Shown one piece after another: positions 17,460 to 26,872 of a stretch of 64,000 nt of DNA. Position numbers and translations under genes: made by a program. The stretch's first letter is position 1. The number at the start of each line of letters is the position of its first letter. Under the pieces are notes generated by a model. That model was not told the DNA's origin, did no database searches, and saw nothing but the letters and a program-made list of their open reading frames with translations. The DNA comes from GCA-002708315 sp963676635. GTDB lineage: Bacteria; Bacteroidota; Bacteroidia; Bacteroidales; F082. Location of the stretch: the NCBI GenBank assembly GCA_963676635.1, contig OY781105.1, forward strand, positions 1,178,001 through 1,242,000, in the 5' to 3' direction.

Positions 17460-19025
17460 ATGACACGCAAGGTTGATTTTTTAGTAATAGGCAGTGGAAT
17501 GGCAGGGCTTATTTATGCACTTAAAGTTGCAAGTCGTGGCAGCGTTGCAATGCTATCGAAAGTTGAGATGGATGAAACGGCAACAAGTTACGCACAAGGA
17601 GGAATAGCTGCTGTTATGTATTCACCTGATAATTACGAAAAACACATAGAAGACACTATTATAGCAGGTGCGGGCTTAAACAAAAGAGAGATTGTAGAAA
17701 TAACAATCAGAGAATCAACAGAAAGAATAAAAGAGCTGGCCGAGTGGGGCACCCATTTCGACAAGGAGTCAACAGGAAAATTCAGTCTGGCAAAAGAAGG
17801 CGGACACTCTGAATACCGAATTCTTCATCACAAGGATAATACCGGGTATGAGATTCAACGTGCTTTAAGTGAAAAGGTTAAAAACCATCCTAATATCACA
17901 GTTTTTGAAAACCATCTGGCAATTGATATAATAACACAGCATCACAAAGGGAAACTAGTAAAGAGGAAAAACAAAGACACCACATGCTATGGTGCATATG
18001 TGCTCAATAAACAATCGGGAGAGATACTGACTATTCTCGCAAAAACAACAATGCTGGCAACCGGTGGCATAGGCAATGTATATCAAACAACAACAAATCC
18101 TGAAGTATCAACAGGCGATGGTATTGCTATGGCATACAGAGCAAAAGCCCACATAGGTAATCTGGAATTCGTACAATTTCACCCTACTTCTCTATATAAT
18201 CCCGGAGAAAAACCCTCTTTTCTTATAACCGAAGCAATGAGAGGCGCGGGAGCTGAATTGATAACACGTGAGGAGATTCCTTTTATGAAAAAATATGATC
18301 CTCGCGGATCACTTGCCCCTAGGGATATTGTTGCAAGAGCTATTGATAATGAATTAAAGATCAGCGGTGACGACTATGTTTATCTGGATGCAAGAAAAAT
18401 CGATAAAAAAGAAATAATCAATCATTTCCCAACAATATATGCCAAATGCCTTAGTATAGGTATTGATATAACCAAAGACCCAATACCTGTAGTACCTGCT
18501 GCTCATTACTCATGCGGAGGCATTATAACAGATTCCGACGGACAAACATCAATTCACAATCTTTATGCATCAGGAGAAGTGGCGAGCACAGGCCTTCACG
18601 GGGCAAATCGTTTGGCCTCCAACTCTTTACTGGAATCGGCTGTATTCTCACACAGAGCTGCTCTTAAAGCAGCATCTATGATAAATGATATTGATTTTGA
18701 AAAAGATATACCAGACTGGAACGATGAAGGTACCGTACTTAATGAAGAAATGATCCTGATCACACAGTCGAAAAAAGAGCTACAATCAATAATGAGCAAC
18801 TATGTTGGGATAGTCCGTTCAAATCTCCGGTTAAAAAGAGCACAGGACAGACTAAATATAATATATAAAGAGACCGAAGAGCTTTTCGACAAATCAATTG
18901 TCAGCGAACCAATTTGTGAGTTAAGGAATATGATAAATGTTGCATACCTTATTATTAAACTTGCAATGCAAAGAAAAGAAAGCATTGGTCTGCATTATAA
19001 CATAGATTACAAAACAAATAAATAA
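17460..19025 (+). CDS. nadB: L-aspartate oxidase
   Basis: FAD enzyme that oxidises L-aspartate to iminoaspartate, the first step of de novo NAD synthesis; it works with quinolinate synthase (NadA). The 521-aa product has the N-terminal dinucleotide motif FLVIGSGMAGLIYALK, the flavin/substrate signatures EFVQFHPTSLY and HYSCGGI, and GLHGANRLASNSLLE near the C-terminal FAD contact. A helical C-terminal domain typical of NadB (rather than SdhA) follows. nadA and nadC are not adjacent. Length and order are normal. Confidence 0.95.
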   Translation: MTRKVDFLVIGSGMAGLIYALKVASRGSVAMLSKVEMDETATSYAQGGIAAVMYSPDNYEKHIEDTIIAGAGLNKREIVEITIRESTERIKELAEWGTHFDKESTGKFSLAKEGGHSEYRILHHKDNTGYEIQRALSEKVKNHPNITVFENHLAIDIITQHHKGKLVKRKNKDTTCYGAYVLNKQSGEILTILAKTTMLATGGIGNVYQTTTNPEVSTGDGIAMAYRAKAHIGNLEFVQFHPTSLYNPGEKPSFLITEAMRGAGAELITREEIPFMKKYDPRGSLAPRDIVARAIDNELKISGDDYVYLDARKIDKKEIINHFPTIYAKCLSIGIDITKDPIPVVPAAHYSCGGIITDSDGQTSIHNLYASGEVASTGLHGANRLASNSLLESAVFSHRAALKAASMINDIDFEKDIPDWNDEGTVLNEEMILITQSKKELQSIMSNYVGIVRSNLRLKRAQDRLNIIYKETEELFDKSIVSEPICELRNMINVAYLIIKLAMQRKESIGLHYNIDYKTNK

Positions 19026-19034
19026 ATTAGAATT

Positions 19035-19550
19035 ATGGCACTTATAAAATCTGTAAAAGGAATAAGCCCCCAGTGGGGAGAAAACTGTTTTATTGCTGAT
19101 AACGCAACAATCACAGGCGATGTAATAATTGGCAATGATTGCAGCATATGGTTTAATGCAGTAGTAAGAGGCGATGTTCACTCAATCAGAATAGGCAATA
19201 ATGTCAACATCCAGGATAATGCTGTAATTCACTGTACATATCAAAAAGCACCCGTTTCAATAGGTGATAATGTTTCCATAGCACATTCAGCAATAGTACA
19301 TGGATGCACCATACAAGACAATGTACTTGTGGGAATGGGAGCCATTTTAATGGATGATGTTGTAGTAGAAAGCAACTCGGTAATAGCAGCAGGAGCAGTT
19401 GTACCAAAAGGCACAGTTGTGAAATCGGGAAGCGTTTATGCAGGTGTACCAGCCAAGCTCATTAAACAAGTTGACACAAGCCTGTTGGAAGGCGAAATAC
19501 ATCGCATATCAAACAATTACAACATGTATGCCAGTTGGTATGATAAATAA
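19035..19550 (+). CDS. Gamma-class carbonic anhydrase family protein (hexapeptide repeat)
   Basis: A 171-aa left-handed beta-helix protein with trimeric hexapeptide repeats. The three metal-ligand histidines of the gamma-carbonic anhydrase/YrdA/PaaY group are present: one in VIHCT and two in SIAHSAIVHGC. A C-terminal helix follows VYAGVPAKLIKQVD. It lacks the acidic proton-shuttle loop of the archaeal Cam enzyme, as usual in YrdA-type members, so carbonic anhydrase activity is plausible but unproven. It lies 9 nt after nadB and is likely cotranscribed. Confidence 0.9.
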   Translation: MALIKSVKGISPQWGENCFIADNATITGDVIIGNDCSIWFNAVVRGDVHSIRIGNNVNIQDNAVIHCTYQKAPVSIGDNVSIAHSAIVHGCTIQDNVLVGMGAILMDDVVVESNSVIAAGAVVPKGTVVKSGSVYAGVPAKLIKQVDTSLLEGEIHRISNNYNMYASWYDK

Positions 19551-19610
19551 TAAACTATAGGGATTAGCTTAGAGCATACCTATGCACAGGTAAGGAAACA
19601 CAAATCAACT

Positions 19611-21092
19611 TTAGTCAAGATACAACTTAAGAGTTGCCACGTAAGATCCGGTTTTTATTGTTTGTACAGTAGGATTTGTTTGAATAGTACCATAGTCATC
19701 AGAATAAGAATACAGATAATAATCTTCATCCTGCACAGAATAAACATAAGCAAAATCAAGCGACATCAATCTGTTACGATATCCAATACCACCAGAGTAC
19801 TGCTGACGTTTACCATTATTCAAATCACTAGAATACGGGCTTCCATAATATGCATATCCGGCACGGAAGCTAAAGCTGTCATAACGCCATTCAGTTCCAA
19901 ACCTAAAATTATGAGTTCGTGCATATGAGCTACGGATATCAGAATTAACATCCATTATATATTCACTACCAACGCCACCACTTCTTTCAGAGAACCTTGA
20001 AGTAGAATAATCAGCATACTCATACTCACCAGTAAATAAACCATATTGTCCAAAAATCACAGACGCACTACCAATAGCCCTCAAAGGAGTAGATAATGTA
20101 TAATCATATGTACCGGTTACGGAGGGGTAACTTTCAGATATCCATTCAAGATTAGAAGTAGTATAAGTATCCCATGTATCATTCATACTCCAATAATAAG
20201 TAGGTGTATGAAACGCGGCACCTATCCTAAGCCATTCGATAGGTTTAACAATCACCCCGAGCTTAAGGTTAATCCCCCACCCTGTAGTAGACAAATTTTC
20301 AGTGTAGCTCCAGTTATCGAAATAAGGAATAGTATCCATAAAATCTCTTTCGCGATAAGTTGACTCTCTAAAAAACCTTATATAAGGAAGACCTAATGTT
20401 GCACCAACATATACTTTATCATTATAATTCCCTGAGAAAGAGAACAGCCACTCATTGGTTGAGCCTCGGGAATAAATACTTTGCGATTGCCATGTGCCAG
20501 CAAACGGAGTTGGAGTAAAGTACTGATCATACGTCCCGGGTATTGTGTCCAAAAGATAAGTATACCATGCAGGCCCCAGATCATAAGGATCACCACCATC
20601 TTCAAAATACAGGTAATCTGTACCATCGGCCATAGCCTGATAAACATCAAGCTTTGAGCTTACAGCATTAGGTCCTTCGATATATACTGAAGAATTATAG
20701 TTGTTTGTCCTGTTCATTCCGAAGCCAAACTGAAAGAACTTCCATGCAGACCCATTATTGATAGGAGTAACAAGAACATACCCAAGATTGCTCAGATCAA
20801 ATACTGCTCTCATATCCTCTGCCACAACACCATTATAAACGGAGTTTGTATTTCTTGAGAAGACTTCAGGCGATATAGTAAATTCACCTGTTCTAAACAA
20901 ACCCATCCCTGCGGGATTAATACTGGCATCAGTAAAATCAGCACCAACAGCACCTATAGCATTACCCATTGCCATGCTCCTTGCCGTTCCCTGCCAGAAA
21001 GCCTGCGAATACCTAAGAGCATCATCAGCAGTTTGTGAAAATACTGCTACAGATAGCAACAGTGAAAATATTATTAAGCTTGTTTTTTTCAT
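19611..21092 (-). CDS. OmpP1/FadL-like outer-membrane protein
   Basis: Predicted 493-aa outer-membrane beta-barrel. A signal peptide (MKKTSLIIFSLLLSVAVFSQ) is followed by DALRYSQAFWQGTARSMAMGNAIGAVGADFTDASINPAGMG, written here only to show the FadL/TodX-type hatch (GNA.GAVGAD..A...NPAG). Alternating aromatic beta strands run to the C-terminus. Bacteroidota genomes carry several such proteins, often annotated as hemin or hydrophobic-compound transporters; the substrate cannot be told here. It is convergent with the carbonic-anhydrase-like gene. Confidence 0.85.
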   Translation of the reverse strand: MKKTSLIIFSLLLSVAVFSQTADDALRYSQAFWQGTARSMAMGNAIGAVGADFTDASINPAGMGLFRTGEFTISPEVFSRNTNSVYNGVVAEDMRAVFDLSNLGYVLVTPINNGSAWKFFQFGFGMNRTNNYNSSVYIEGPNAVSSKLDVYQAMADGTDYLYFEDGGDPYDLGPAWYTYLLDTIPGTYDQYFTPTPFAGTWQSQSIYSRGSTNEWLFSFSGNYNDKVYVGATLGLPYIRFFRESTYRERDFMDTIPYFDNWSYTENLSTTGWGINLKLGVIVKPIEWLRIGAAFHTPTYYWSMNDTWDTYTTSNLEWISESYPSVTGTYDYTLSTPLRAIGSASVIFGQYGLFTGEYEYADYSTSRFSERSGGVGSEYIMDVNSDIRSSYARTHNFRFGTEWRYDSFSFRAGYAYYGSPYSSDLNNGKRQQYSGGIGYRNRLMSLDFAYVYSVQDEDYYLYSYSDDYGTIQTNPTVQTIKTGSYVATLKLYLD

Positions 21093-21181
21093 GATTATTT
21101 ATTCAAAGTTTCATTGATTTTAAGAACATCAGATAAGATTAACAGTTTAATCAATACAAAAAGAAAAACTGATAAAAAATA

Positions 21182-22693
21182 TTATCTGCGTCCACCGCCA
21201 CTACTGCTACGTGAGCTTGATGATGATGAACGGGAGCTACTGCCTGAGCTGCTACTCCTTGAAGGCGAGCTAAAGCTCCTTGATGAAGAGCTACTACCAC
21301 TACTTCTTGAAGGTGAGCTATAACTCCTTGAAGAACTTCTGCTAGGAGTACTACTTGAACTTCTGTTATAAGATCTGCTACTACTTCTAGAAGGAGAGCT
21401 ATAGCTTTTTGGCTTACTGGATGAACTCCTGGTAACAGTAGAACTATTGTTCGTTCCAGTGCTGGTTCTTGAAGGCTGTGAAGTACCTCTCACATTAGAT
21501 GAAGTTCTTGTAGTACTTTGTCGGACATTAGAAGAAGAACTTCTTGATGAAGTTGTAGGTCTCACATACTCCTTACTGGAGCGAGGCTGACGTGAAGGCA
21601 GACTTTCATAAGATTTCGGCTTCTGATATCTTTGATTATGAGCCGAACCAGTTCTTGAAATCTCTGTAGAATTTCGATATCTTTCATTAGCTGTAGTCCT
21701 TGCCTGTTCAGTAACAGCAGGCTTATTAAAGCTCTTGGAGGATTCTGTCCTTGCTTTCTGGTCTTCAGTAACCCTAACGGAAGCTTCAGGTCTGGCACTT
21801 TTTGAATTAGCACCCTGACTTGCACTACCGTTCTGAGCAGTAGTACGCATTCTTCCGGAAGTACTGGCAGTAGCATTTGCTGCTCCGCTCCTGGCTACTC
21901 TGTCGCGATCAATATCGCTCTTAACTTTTGATCCATCAACATTTGCAGACCTGCTACCAGTTCTCGGTATATTTGTTCCACCTGTTCTGCTGCCCCTTGG
22001 CCCGTATCTCACACCATTATATGCATAATCATTATAATAACCACCAGGATAATAACCTCCACCGTAATAGCCATCCCAGTAGCCATTCCAGTAACCGTTG
22101 TTATAACCAGCCCAGTAACCACCACCGTAGTAAGGTCTATAATAAGGCCATCCCCAGTCATAATAAGGCCATCCCCATGAGAAGCTATAAGAAGGATAGC
22201 TATAGTAAGGATAGTTATAATAAGGCCAACCATAACTATAACCTACATTCCAGCCATATCCCATACCCATGCCTACACCAAAGTTAAATGACACATTTGA
22301 TGATCCACACGAGCCACATGATGTATAAGAATCATCATAATAATCGTTGCTTGTTCCTTCACCATTGAATCTTTTAATTCTGGCTTCATAATCAGAATCA
22401 TAATATTCATCGATAAATTCGTAGTCGTCATTATCTGTTTCCATATCTGAGCCCGTAGCTTCGCTCACTTCAGAAGTATACTTATAGTTGTCTGTTGTTG
22501 CATCACTTGTTTTTGTTTCCACTCCCTGCTGTGCTGCAGTGGTGTTAACAGCATATGTATTAGCACCATGAGAAGATGTCGGAGTGTAATAAACATCATC
22601 CTGAGGGAGATTCCCTGTAGATGAACAAGAATAAATGAAAGCCATCAGTGCTGAGGCTATCGTGATCTGAATAATTTTTTTTACCGTTTCCAT
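21182..22693 (-). CDS. Low-complexity lipoprotein (Tyr/Gly/Trp-rich then Ser/Arg-rich)
   Basis: A 503-aa lipoprotein: METVKK, a hydrophobic segment, then the lipobox FIYSC (Cys about residue 23). An acidic stretch (about 75-115) precedes a Cys pair (SCGSCGSS). A Tyr/Gly/Trp/Pro-rich block (about 140-230) contains repeated WPYY and GGYY units. A Ser/Arg/Pro/Thr-rich tail (about 300-503) has SRSS-type repeats and ends SSGGGRR. I chose ATG 22693, not 22723, because the proS -7 element and the lipobox geometry favour the shorter form. No known enzymatic domain is seen. The composition suggests an extended, possibly self-associating or adhesive, surface protein; this is inference. Confidence 0.8.
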   Translation of the reverse strand: METVKKIIQITIASALMAFIYSCSSTGNLPQDDVYYTPTSSHGANTYAVNTTAAQQGVETKTSDATTDNYKYTSEVSEATGSDMETDNDDYEFIDEYYDSDYEARIKRFNGEGTSNDYYDDSYTSCGSCGSSNVSFNFGVGMGMGYGWNVGYSYGWPYYNYPYYSYPSYSFSWGWPYYDWGWPYYRPYYGGGYWAGYNNGYWNGYWDGYYGGGYYPGGYYNDYAYNGVRYGPRGSRTGGTNIPRTGSRSANVDGSKVKSDIDRDRVARSGAANATASTSGRMRTTAQNGSASQGANSKSARPEASVRVTEDQKARTESSKSFNKPAVTEQARTTANERYRNSTEISRTGSAHNQRYQKPKSYESLPSRQPRSSKEYVRPTTSSRSSSSNVRQSTTRTSSNVRGTSQPSRTSTGTNNSSTVTRSSSSKPKSYSSPSRSSSRSYNRSSSSTPSRSSSRSYSSPSRSSGSSSSSRSFSSPSRSSSSGSSSRSSSSSSRSSSGGGRR

Positions 22694-22705
22694 GTCTCCA
22701 AATTG

Positions 22706-22735
22706 TTGCGCAATAATAAACATTGTTTAATTTTG
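22706..22735 (+). promoter_or_regulatory. Promoter of proS
   Basis: A -33 TTG (22706-22708) and a -7 TAATTTTG (22728-22735) are separated by 19 bp. The pair lies 44 nt before the ATG at 22780 and rules out the upstream in-frame ATG at 22723 as the start. Confidence 0.7.
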
Positions 22736-22779
22736 CCGTTCGATGTAAAAAAATACAAAGACTGTACCAAACTTTAAAG

Positions 22780-24249
22780 ATGGCTAAACAATTAACACCA
22801 AGAAAAGAAAATTATTCACAATGGTATAACGACCTTGTGATTAAAGCTGACCTGGCTGAGAACTCAGCCGTAAGAGGCTCAATGGTAGTAAAACCCCATG
22901 GTTATGCGATATGGGAGAAAATGCAATCAATTCTTGACTCCATGTTCAAAGAAACAGGACATCAGAACGCATATTTTCCATTATTCATTCCCAAATCATT
23001 TTTCAGTAAGGAAGCATCACACGTTGAAGGTTTTGCCAAAGAATGTGCTGTTGTTACGCATTACAGATTGAAAAATGGTGAAAACGGCGAAATTGTTGTT
23101 GATGAGGATGCCAAGCTGGAAGAAGAACTTATTGTAAGACCAACATCTGAAACAATTATTTGGGATACTTACCGTAAATGGGTGCAGTCGTACCGCGATT
23201 TGCCAATTCTTGTTAATCAGTGGGCAAATGTAGTAAGATGGGAGATGCGAACAAGACTATTCCTTCGTACTGCTGAATTTTTATGGCAGGAAGGCCACAC
23301 CGCACATGAAACAGAAGCTGAAGCTATTGAAGAAGCTGAAAGAATGATTGGTGTATATGGTGAATTCGCCGAAAAGTGGCTTGCACTTCCTGTAATGACT
23401 GGGTTAAAGTCGCCCAACGAAAGATTTGCAGGTGCTATTGAAACATATTGTATCGAAGCTATGATGCAAGACGGGAAAGCTCTTCAGGCAGGTACATCTC
23501 ATTTTCTGGGTCAAAACTTTGCTAAGGCATTTGATGTTAAATTTGTTTCCAAAGAGAACACACAGGAATATGTTTGGGCTACATCATGGGGTGTATCAAC
23601 CAGACTTGTTGGTGCGCTTATAATGGCTCACTCCGATGATAATGGCTTGGTATTACCTCCAAAGATTGCTCCTATTCAGGTTGTTATTGTTCCTATCTTC
23701 AAAAACCAAGAACAGCTTAATGCTATTTCAGAAGTAGCAGAAAAGATTGTGAACGATCTTAAAGCCAAAGGTATCAGTGTTAAATTCGATGATCGTGACA
23801 CACAAAAGCCTGGGTTTAAGTTTGCCGAATGGGAAATGAAAGGTGTACCTGTAAGACTGGCAATTGGACCACGCGATATTGAAAACGGTACAGTTGAAGT
23901 TGCCAGACGTGACACTCTGGAGAAGGAAAGTCTGCAATTAACTGGATTATCTGATAAAATCGAACATCTGTTAGATCAGATTCAGGATAACATATACCAG
24001 AAAGCATTATCATTCAGAGATGAACACACATACAATGCTGACACATGGGATGAATTCTGTAAATATATTGAAAATGGTGGCTTTGTATACGCTCACTGGG
24101 ATGGTACAGCAGAAACAGAGCAGAAAATAAAAGAAAAAACTAAAGCTACTATACGCTTAATTCCTATGGGAGATAAGTTTGAAGACGGAAAATGTATCCT
24201 TACAGGAAATCCAAGCAAACAAAGAGTTGTATTTGCTAAATCATATTAA
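22780..24249 (+). CDS. proS: Prolyl-tRNA synthetase (archaeal/eukaryotic-type)
   Basis: Class II aminoacyl-tRNA synthetase that charges tRNA-Pro. The 489-aa form starts MAKQLTPRKENYSQWYNDLV. It has class II motif 2 around VRWEMRTRLFLRTAEFLWQEGHT and motif 3 around WATSWGVSTRLVGALIMAHSDD. The C-terminal anticodon-binding domain and extension end RVVFAKSY. The short length without the INS editing domain is the ProRS3/eukaryote-like type found in many Bacteroidota. The start is set by the promoter at 22706-22735. Confidence 0.96.
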   Translation: MAKQLTPRKENYSQWYNDLVIKADLAENSAVRGSMVVKPHGYAIWEKMQSILDSMFKETGHQNAYFPLFIPKSFFSKEASHVEGFAKECAVVTHYRLKNGENGEIVVDEDAKLEEELIVRPTSETIIWDTYRKWVQSYRDLPILVNQWANVVRWEMRTRLFLRTAEFLWQEGHTAHETEAEAIEEAERMIGVYGEFAEKWLALPVMTGLKSPNERFAGAIETYCIEAMMQDGKALQAGTSHFLGQNFAKAFDVKFVSKENTQEYVWATSWGVSTRLVGALIMAHSDDNGLVLPPKIAPIQVVIVPIFKNQEQLNAISEVAEKIVNDLKAKGISVKFDDRDTQKPGFKFAEWEMKGVPVRLAIGPRDIENGTVEVARRDTLEKESLQLTGLSDKIEHLLDQIQDNIYQKALSFRDEHTYNADTWDEFCKYIENGGFVYAHWDGTAETEQKIKEKTKATIRLIPMGDKFEDGKCILTGNPSKQRVVFAKSY

Positions 24250-24260
24250 GGTTAAAAATT

Positions 24261-24310
24261 CAAGGTTCAGGTTAAGGTTCAAGTTTGATCAGTTCGCCTG
24301 AACCTTGTTT
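24261..24310 (+). terminator. Terminator-like inverted repeat after proS
   Basis: CAAGGTTCAGG (24261-24271) pairs perfectly with CCTGAACCTTG (24297-24307) across a 25-nt loop, followed by TTT. It starts 11 nt after the proS stop and overlaps the 3' end of the convergent DUF2807 gene. The long loop makes it a weaker candidate than the others. Confidence 0.55.
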
Positions 24311-25012
24311 ATCCAGACTAATATCAGGGTTTCCTTTGTAATACACATCGCCAATACCATTGATTTCTACTCCAAGTACTTTTGTTGAATATACAAATAA
24401 ATTATTAGAACTTTTGTTTCTGACATATGCAAAAGTACTCACCAAATCTCTTGCATCAAGTATACCAAAACCTGCTGAATACAAGAATTGCAATCCGGTT
24501 TGCCCTGTAAAGTAAACATCTGCAGTACCATTATGGATACTACAATATAATCTGGTCGAACTAATATCAATATTTATTTCACCTGCCCCCTCGAAAACTT
24601 CAAGCCATAGAGTATCAGTTGTCATCATATTCTGTGTATATACATCACCAATGGACCTATAAATAATAGAATCCAGATCCTGATAATGAAGATATACATT
24701 AAGAGGTTTGCTGTAGCTCCTTATCCAGTTACACGTATTCGTATTACGGATAACCATTTGTCCTGCATCATTTACATCGGTTCTAATTCCTGAAATAATA
24801 TTCTCACCAGCCTCAACAACAGCATAATTACTATCACTTTGAACAAGGATAACACTTACATTATCATGCAATTCAAGCTTATTGAAAGACGAAACCATCC
24901 GGGTCTCTTCAATAATCTCCCCAGTTGAAGAAAAGCATCCGGCACCATCATCTTTAGCACATGATGTTAAAATCAGGACAAACCCTGCTAATATGTATAT
25001 TAATTTTTTCAA
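24272..25012 (-). CDS. DUF2807 (GIN domain) lipoprotein
   Basis: A 246-aa lipoprotein with lipobox LILTSC (Cys about residue 18). The body (about 35-225) is a DUF2807/head-GIN adhesin-type beta-helix with regular repeats such as LELHDNVSVILVQSD, LDSIIYRSIGDVYT and GVEINGIGDVYYKG. It is probably attached to the outer membrane. Its ATG overlaps the stop of the upstream PagL-like gene by 4 nt (ATGA), so the two are translationally coupled. The function of the family is not well established. Confidence 0.85.
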   Translation of the reverse strand: MKKLIYILAGFVLILTSCAKDDGAGCFSSTGEIIEETRMVSSFNKLELHDNVSVILVQSDSNYAVVEAGENIISGIRTDVNDAGQMVIRNTNTCNWIRSYSKPLNVYLHYQDLDSIIYRSIGDVYTQNMMTTDTLWLEVFEGAGEINIDISSTRLYCSIHNGTADVYFTGQTGLQFLYSAGFGILDARDLVSTFAYVRNKSSNNLFVYSTKVLGVEINGIGDVYYKGNPDISLDKQGSGELIKLEP

Positions 25013-26166
25013 TTATGTTTAATATCACGTTTATAAATAAAATCAGTACTCCACCCTAAGCCAAAACCAACATATTCAGCCTTTCCCAAATGGGCACTTA
25101 GAACCATGTTAGCAAATACTTTCTTAGTAATAAGATAACGTAGAGTCAGCCTCTGATACACATCACCCTCGCTGTTATCGAGAGCCTTCAAATACCATCC
25201 CAAGTTAAAAAGAAAAGACATTCTGTCCATATACAACTCATAAGCAATATTACCTCCGATTTTGTTAATCTGGCTGTTACTCGTTACCTCAACATTACGA
25301 TCAGCAAGAACCTTAAAGTCAGATTGATCATGAGTCAGATCAACCCCAATACCAAATTTACTCTTATAAGAAACACGAGCAAGCAGATTAGCATAAAAAG
25401 CATATACATAATAACTCTCACCGTACTGAGCACTCATATCCTTAAAAGCAGCAGACGCAGAAACATCAAAGCAAAGATATTTCCTACCATCGAACTCCCA
25501 TGGGTATAATTCAGGTAATATCTTTTTATTAAGAGATGCATTCGGTTTACTCAGATACGAAGAAAGTCCAACAGCACCTGTAATAATATTCAACCCATAA
25601 TTAGGAGTCTTCATTGAGCCATTAGAAAAATGTGTCAAACCAAAGCCTGCTGTCAGCGTAACCATTTTTGACAAACTTCTGCGGTACTGAAAATACAGAC
25701 TAGCACATATATTAATATGAGAACCTATGGCAAAGTTTTTATAATTATCCAATCTGTCAAACTTATTAGTAAGATAACCCACACCAACTCCAAGCTTAAA
25801 ATTCAAGGATTGAAAATCATCATGGACAATCGGAAAGTTTATTGAAGGATACGCAGCAATAGCATAGCCAAGTTCCTTAAACCCGCCTAATCCGGAATAC
25901 CATAAGTTAACACCCAGCAAAGGATAACCATATTCAGCTTCCCACCTTTTCTTTCCATAAGTATGTTTCTCCAAACTAAATTCAATAGCAGGGAAATGAG
26001 CCTGAAAGATGTCCAGCTCTAAGTGATGACTCATCAATTGACCATATTGCAGATTCACTCCGGCAACAAAATTGTTTAATGTTGCTGGTTTTGATGGTTG
26101 TCCGACAAAACAATCCGGAACCATTAAAAAAAATATGAATATAAATATGTTAAAAATATGCCTCAA
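25009..26166 (-). CDS. PagL-like lipid A acyloxyacyl hydrolase, outer membrane
   Basis: A 385-aa beta-barrel with an N-terminal signal (MRHIFNIFIFIFFLMVPDCFVG). The segment GFGLTHFSNGSMKTPNYGLN (about 190-210) matches the PagL active-site region (His-x-Ser-Asn, then Pro-Asn-x-Gly). PagL removes the 3-O-linked acyl chain from lipid A. The His and Ser of the catalytic triad are visible; the Glu would lie downstream and cannot be assigned with certainty. The C-terminal third (about 225-385) is a longer extension than in Proteobacterial PagL. A minus-strand -7 TACCTTTG lies at 26189-26196, 22 nt before the start. It overlaps the DUF2807 gene. Confidence 0.78.
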   Translation of the reverse strand: MRHIFNIFIFIFFLMVPDCFVGQPSKPATLNNFVAGVNLQYGQLMSHHLELDIFQAHFPAIEFSLEKHTYGKKRWEAEYGYPLLGVNLWYSGLGGFKELGYAIAAYPSINFPIVHDDFQSLNFKLGVGVGYLTNKFDRLDNYKNFAIGSHINICASLYFQYRRSLSKMVTLTAGFGLTHFSNGSMKTPNYGLNIITGAVGLSSYLSKPNASLNKKILPELYPWEFDGRKYLCFDVSASAAFKDMSAQYGESYYVYAFYANLLARVSYKSKFGIGVDLTHDQSDFKVLADRNVEVTSNSQINKIGGNIAYELYMDRMSFLFNLGWYLKALDNSEGDVYQRLTLRYLITKKVFANMVLSAHLGKAEYVGFGLGWSTDFIYKRDIKHN

Positions 26167-26487
26167 CCGATAACTTGTTTTATCACCGCAAAGGTAAAAA
26201 TTAAACTTTCCGCAAATTATAAATATTACAATAGTAAATTACTTTGCTATAAAATAAATAACCACAACTAACCCCATTTATTTATACCTAAAGTACAAAG
26301 CTAACAGCATGTTAATTACATAAACAGAGATACATATGCTACAATAAATTAGATTTTAATGGTAATATTAACATTATTAACAATTAATTTTTGTAAAATC
26401 CAGTTTTATTGCACACGCATTTAATTTTTTTTGTTAATTTGCAAGTTTTAACAAGGATAATATCCTTTACTGAAATATCATAACTGG
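26167..26487. other. Divergent intergenic region, pagL-like gene / receiver-domain gene
   Basis: 321 bp, very AT-rich. It contains the minus-strand -7 element of the PagL-like gene (26189-26196). On the plus strand a weak promoter may lie at 26409-26441 (TTG, then TTAATTTG), followed by a small hairpin AAGGATAATATCCTT (26453-26467) in the leader of the receiver gene. Confidence 0.5.
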
Positions 26488-26868
26488 ATGAAGGCTAAAG
26501 AAAAATCAAAACATGTGCTTCTTGTTGAAGACAATCTTTTGAATCAAAAGTTTGCTATGGCTGTTCTGAAAATGAAAGGCTACACTTGGGATTTGGCCGA
26601 AAACGGCAAGATTGCTGTTGAACTTTTTGAAGAAAATGAGTATGAAGCAATACTGATGGATATTCAGATGCCTATTATGAATGGTATTGAAGCTACTCTG
26701 GCTATCAGAAAGATGGAAGACGAAAAAGGGTGGCCCAGAGTAAAAATTATTGCCGTTACTGCCTTTGCTATGCCCGGTGATGAAGAAAAATTTAAAGAAG
26801 CAGGAATCGACTTATACATTTCCAAACCTTATACCAGTAAACAACTAATTTCATTCATAGAGCTTTAA
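26488..26868 (+). CDS. Single-domain response regulator (CheY-like receiver)
   Basis: A 126-aa stand-alone receiver. It has the acidic pocket VLLVEDN, the phospho-acceptor Asp in EAILMDIQMPIMNGIEAT (about residue 59), the conserved Thr in AVTAF and Lys in ISKPYT. The MDIQMPxMNG form is typical of receivers attached to hybrid histidine kinases. There is no output domain, so it probably acts by protein contact or as a phosphorelay intermediate. No kinase is adjacent. It lies 4 nt before mazG, so the two are probably cotranscribed. Confidence 0.92.
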   Translation: MKAKEKSKHVLLVEDNLLNQKFAMAVLKMKGYTWDLAENGKIAVELFEENEYEAILMDIQMPIMNGIEATLAIRKMEDEKGWPRVKIIAVTAFAMPGDEEKFKEAGIDLYISKPYTSKQLISFIEL

Positions 26869-26872
26869 CCAC

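Noticed and set aside
21928..22287. His/Asn-rich plus-strand ORF
   Set aside because: Antisense of the Tyr/Gly-rich block of the lipoprotein gene; its composition merely mirrors those codons.
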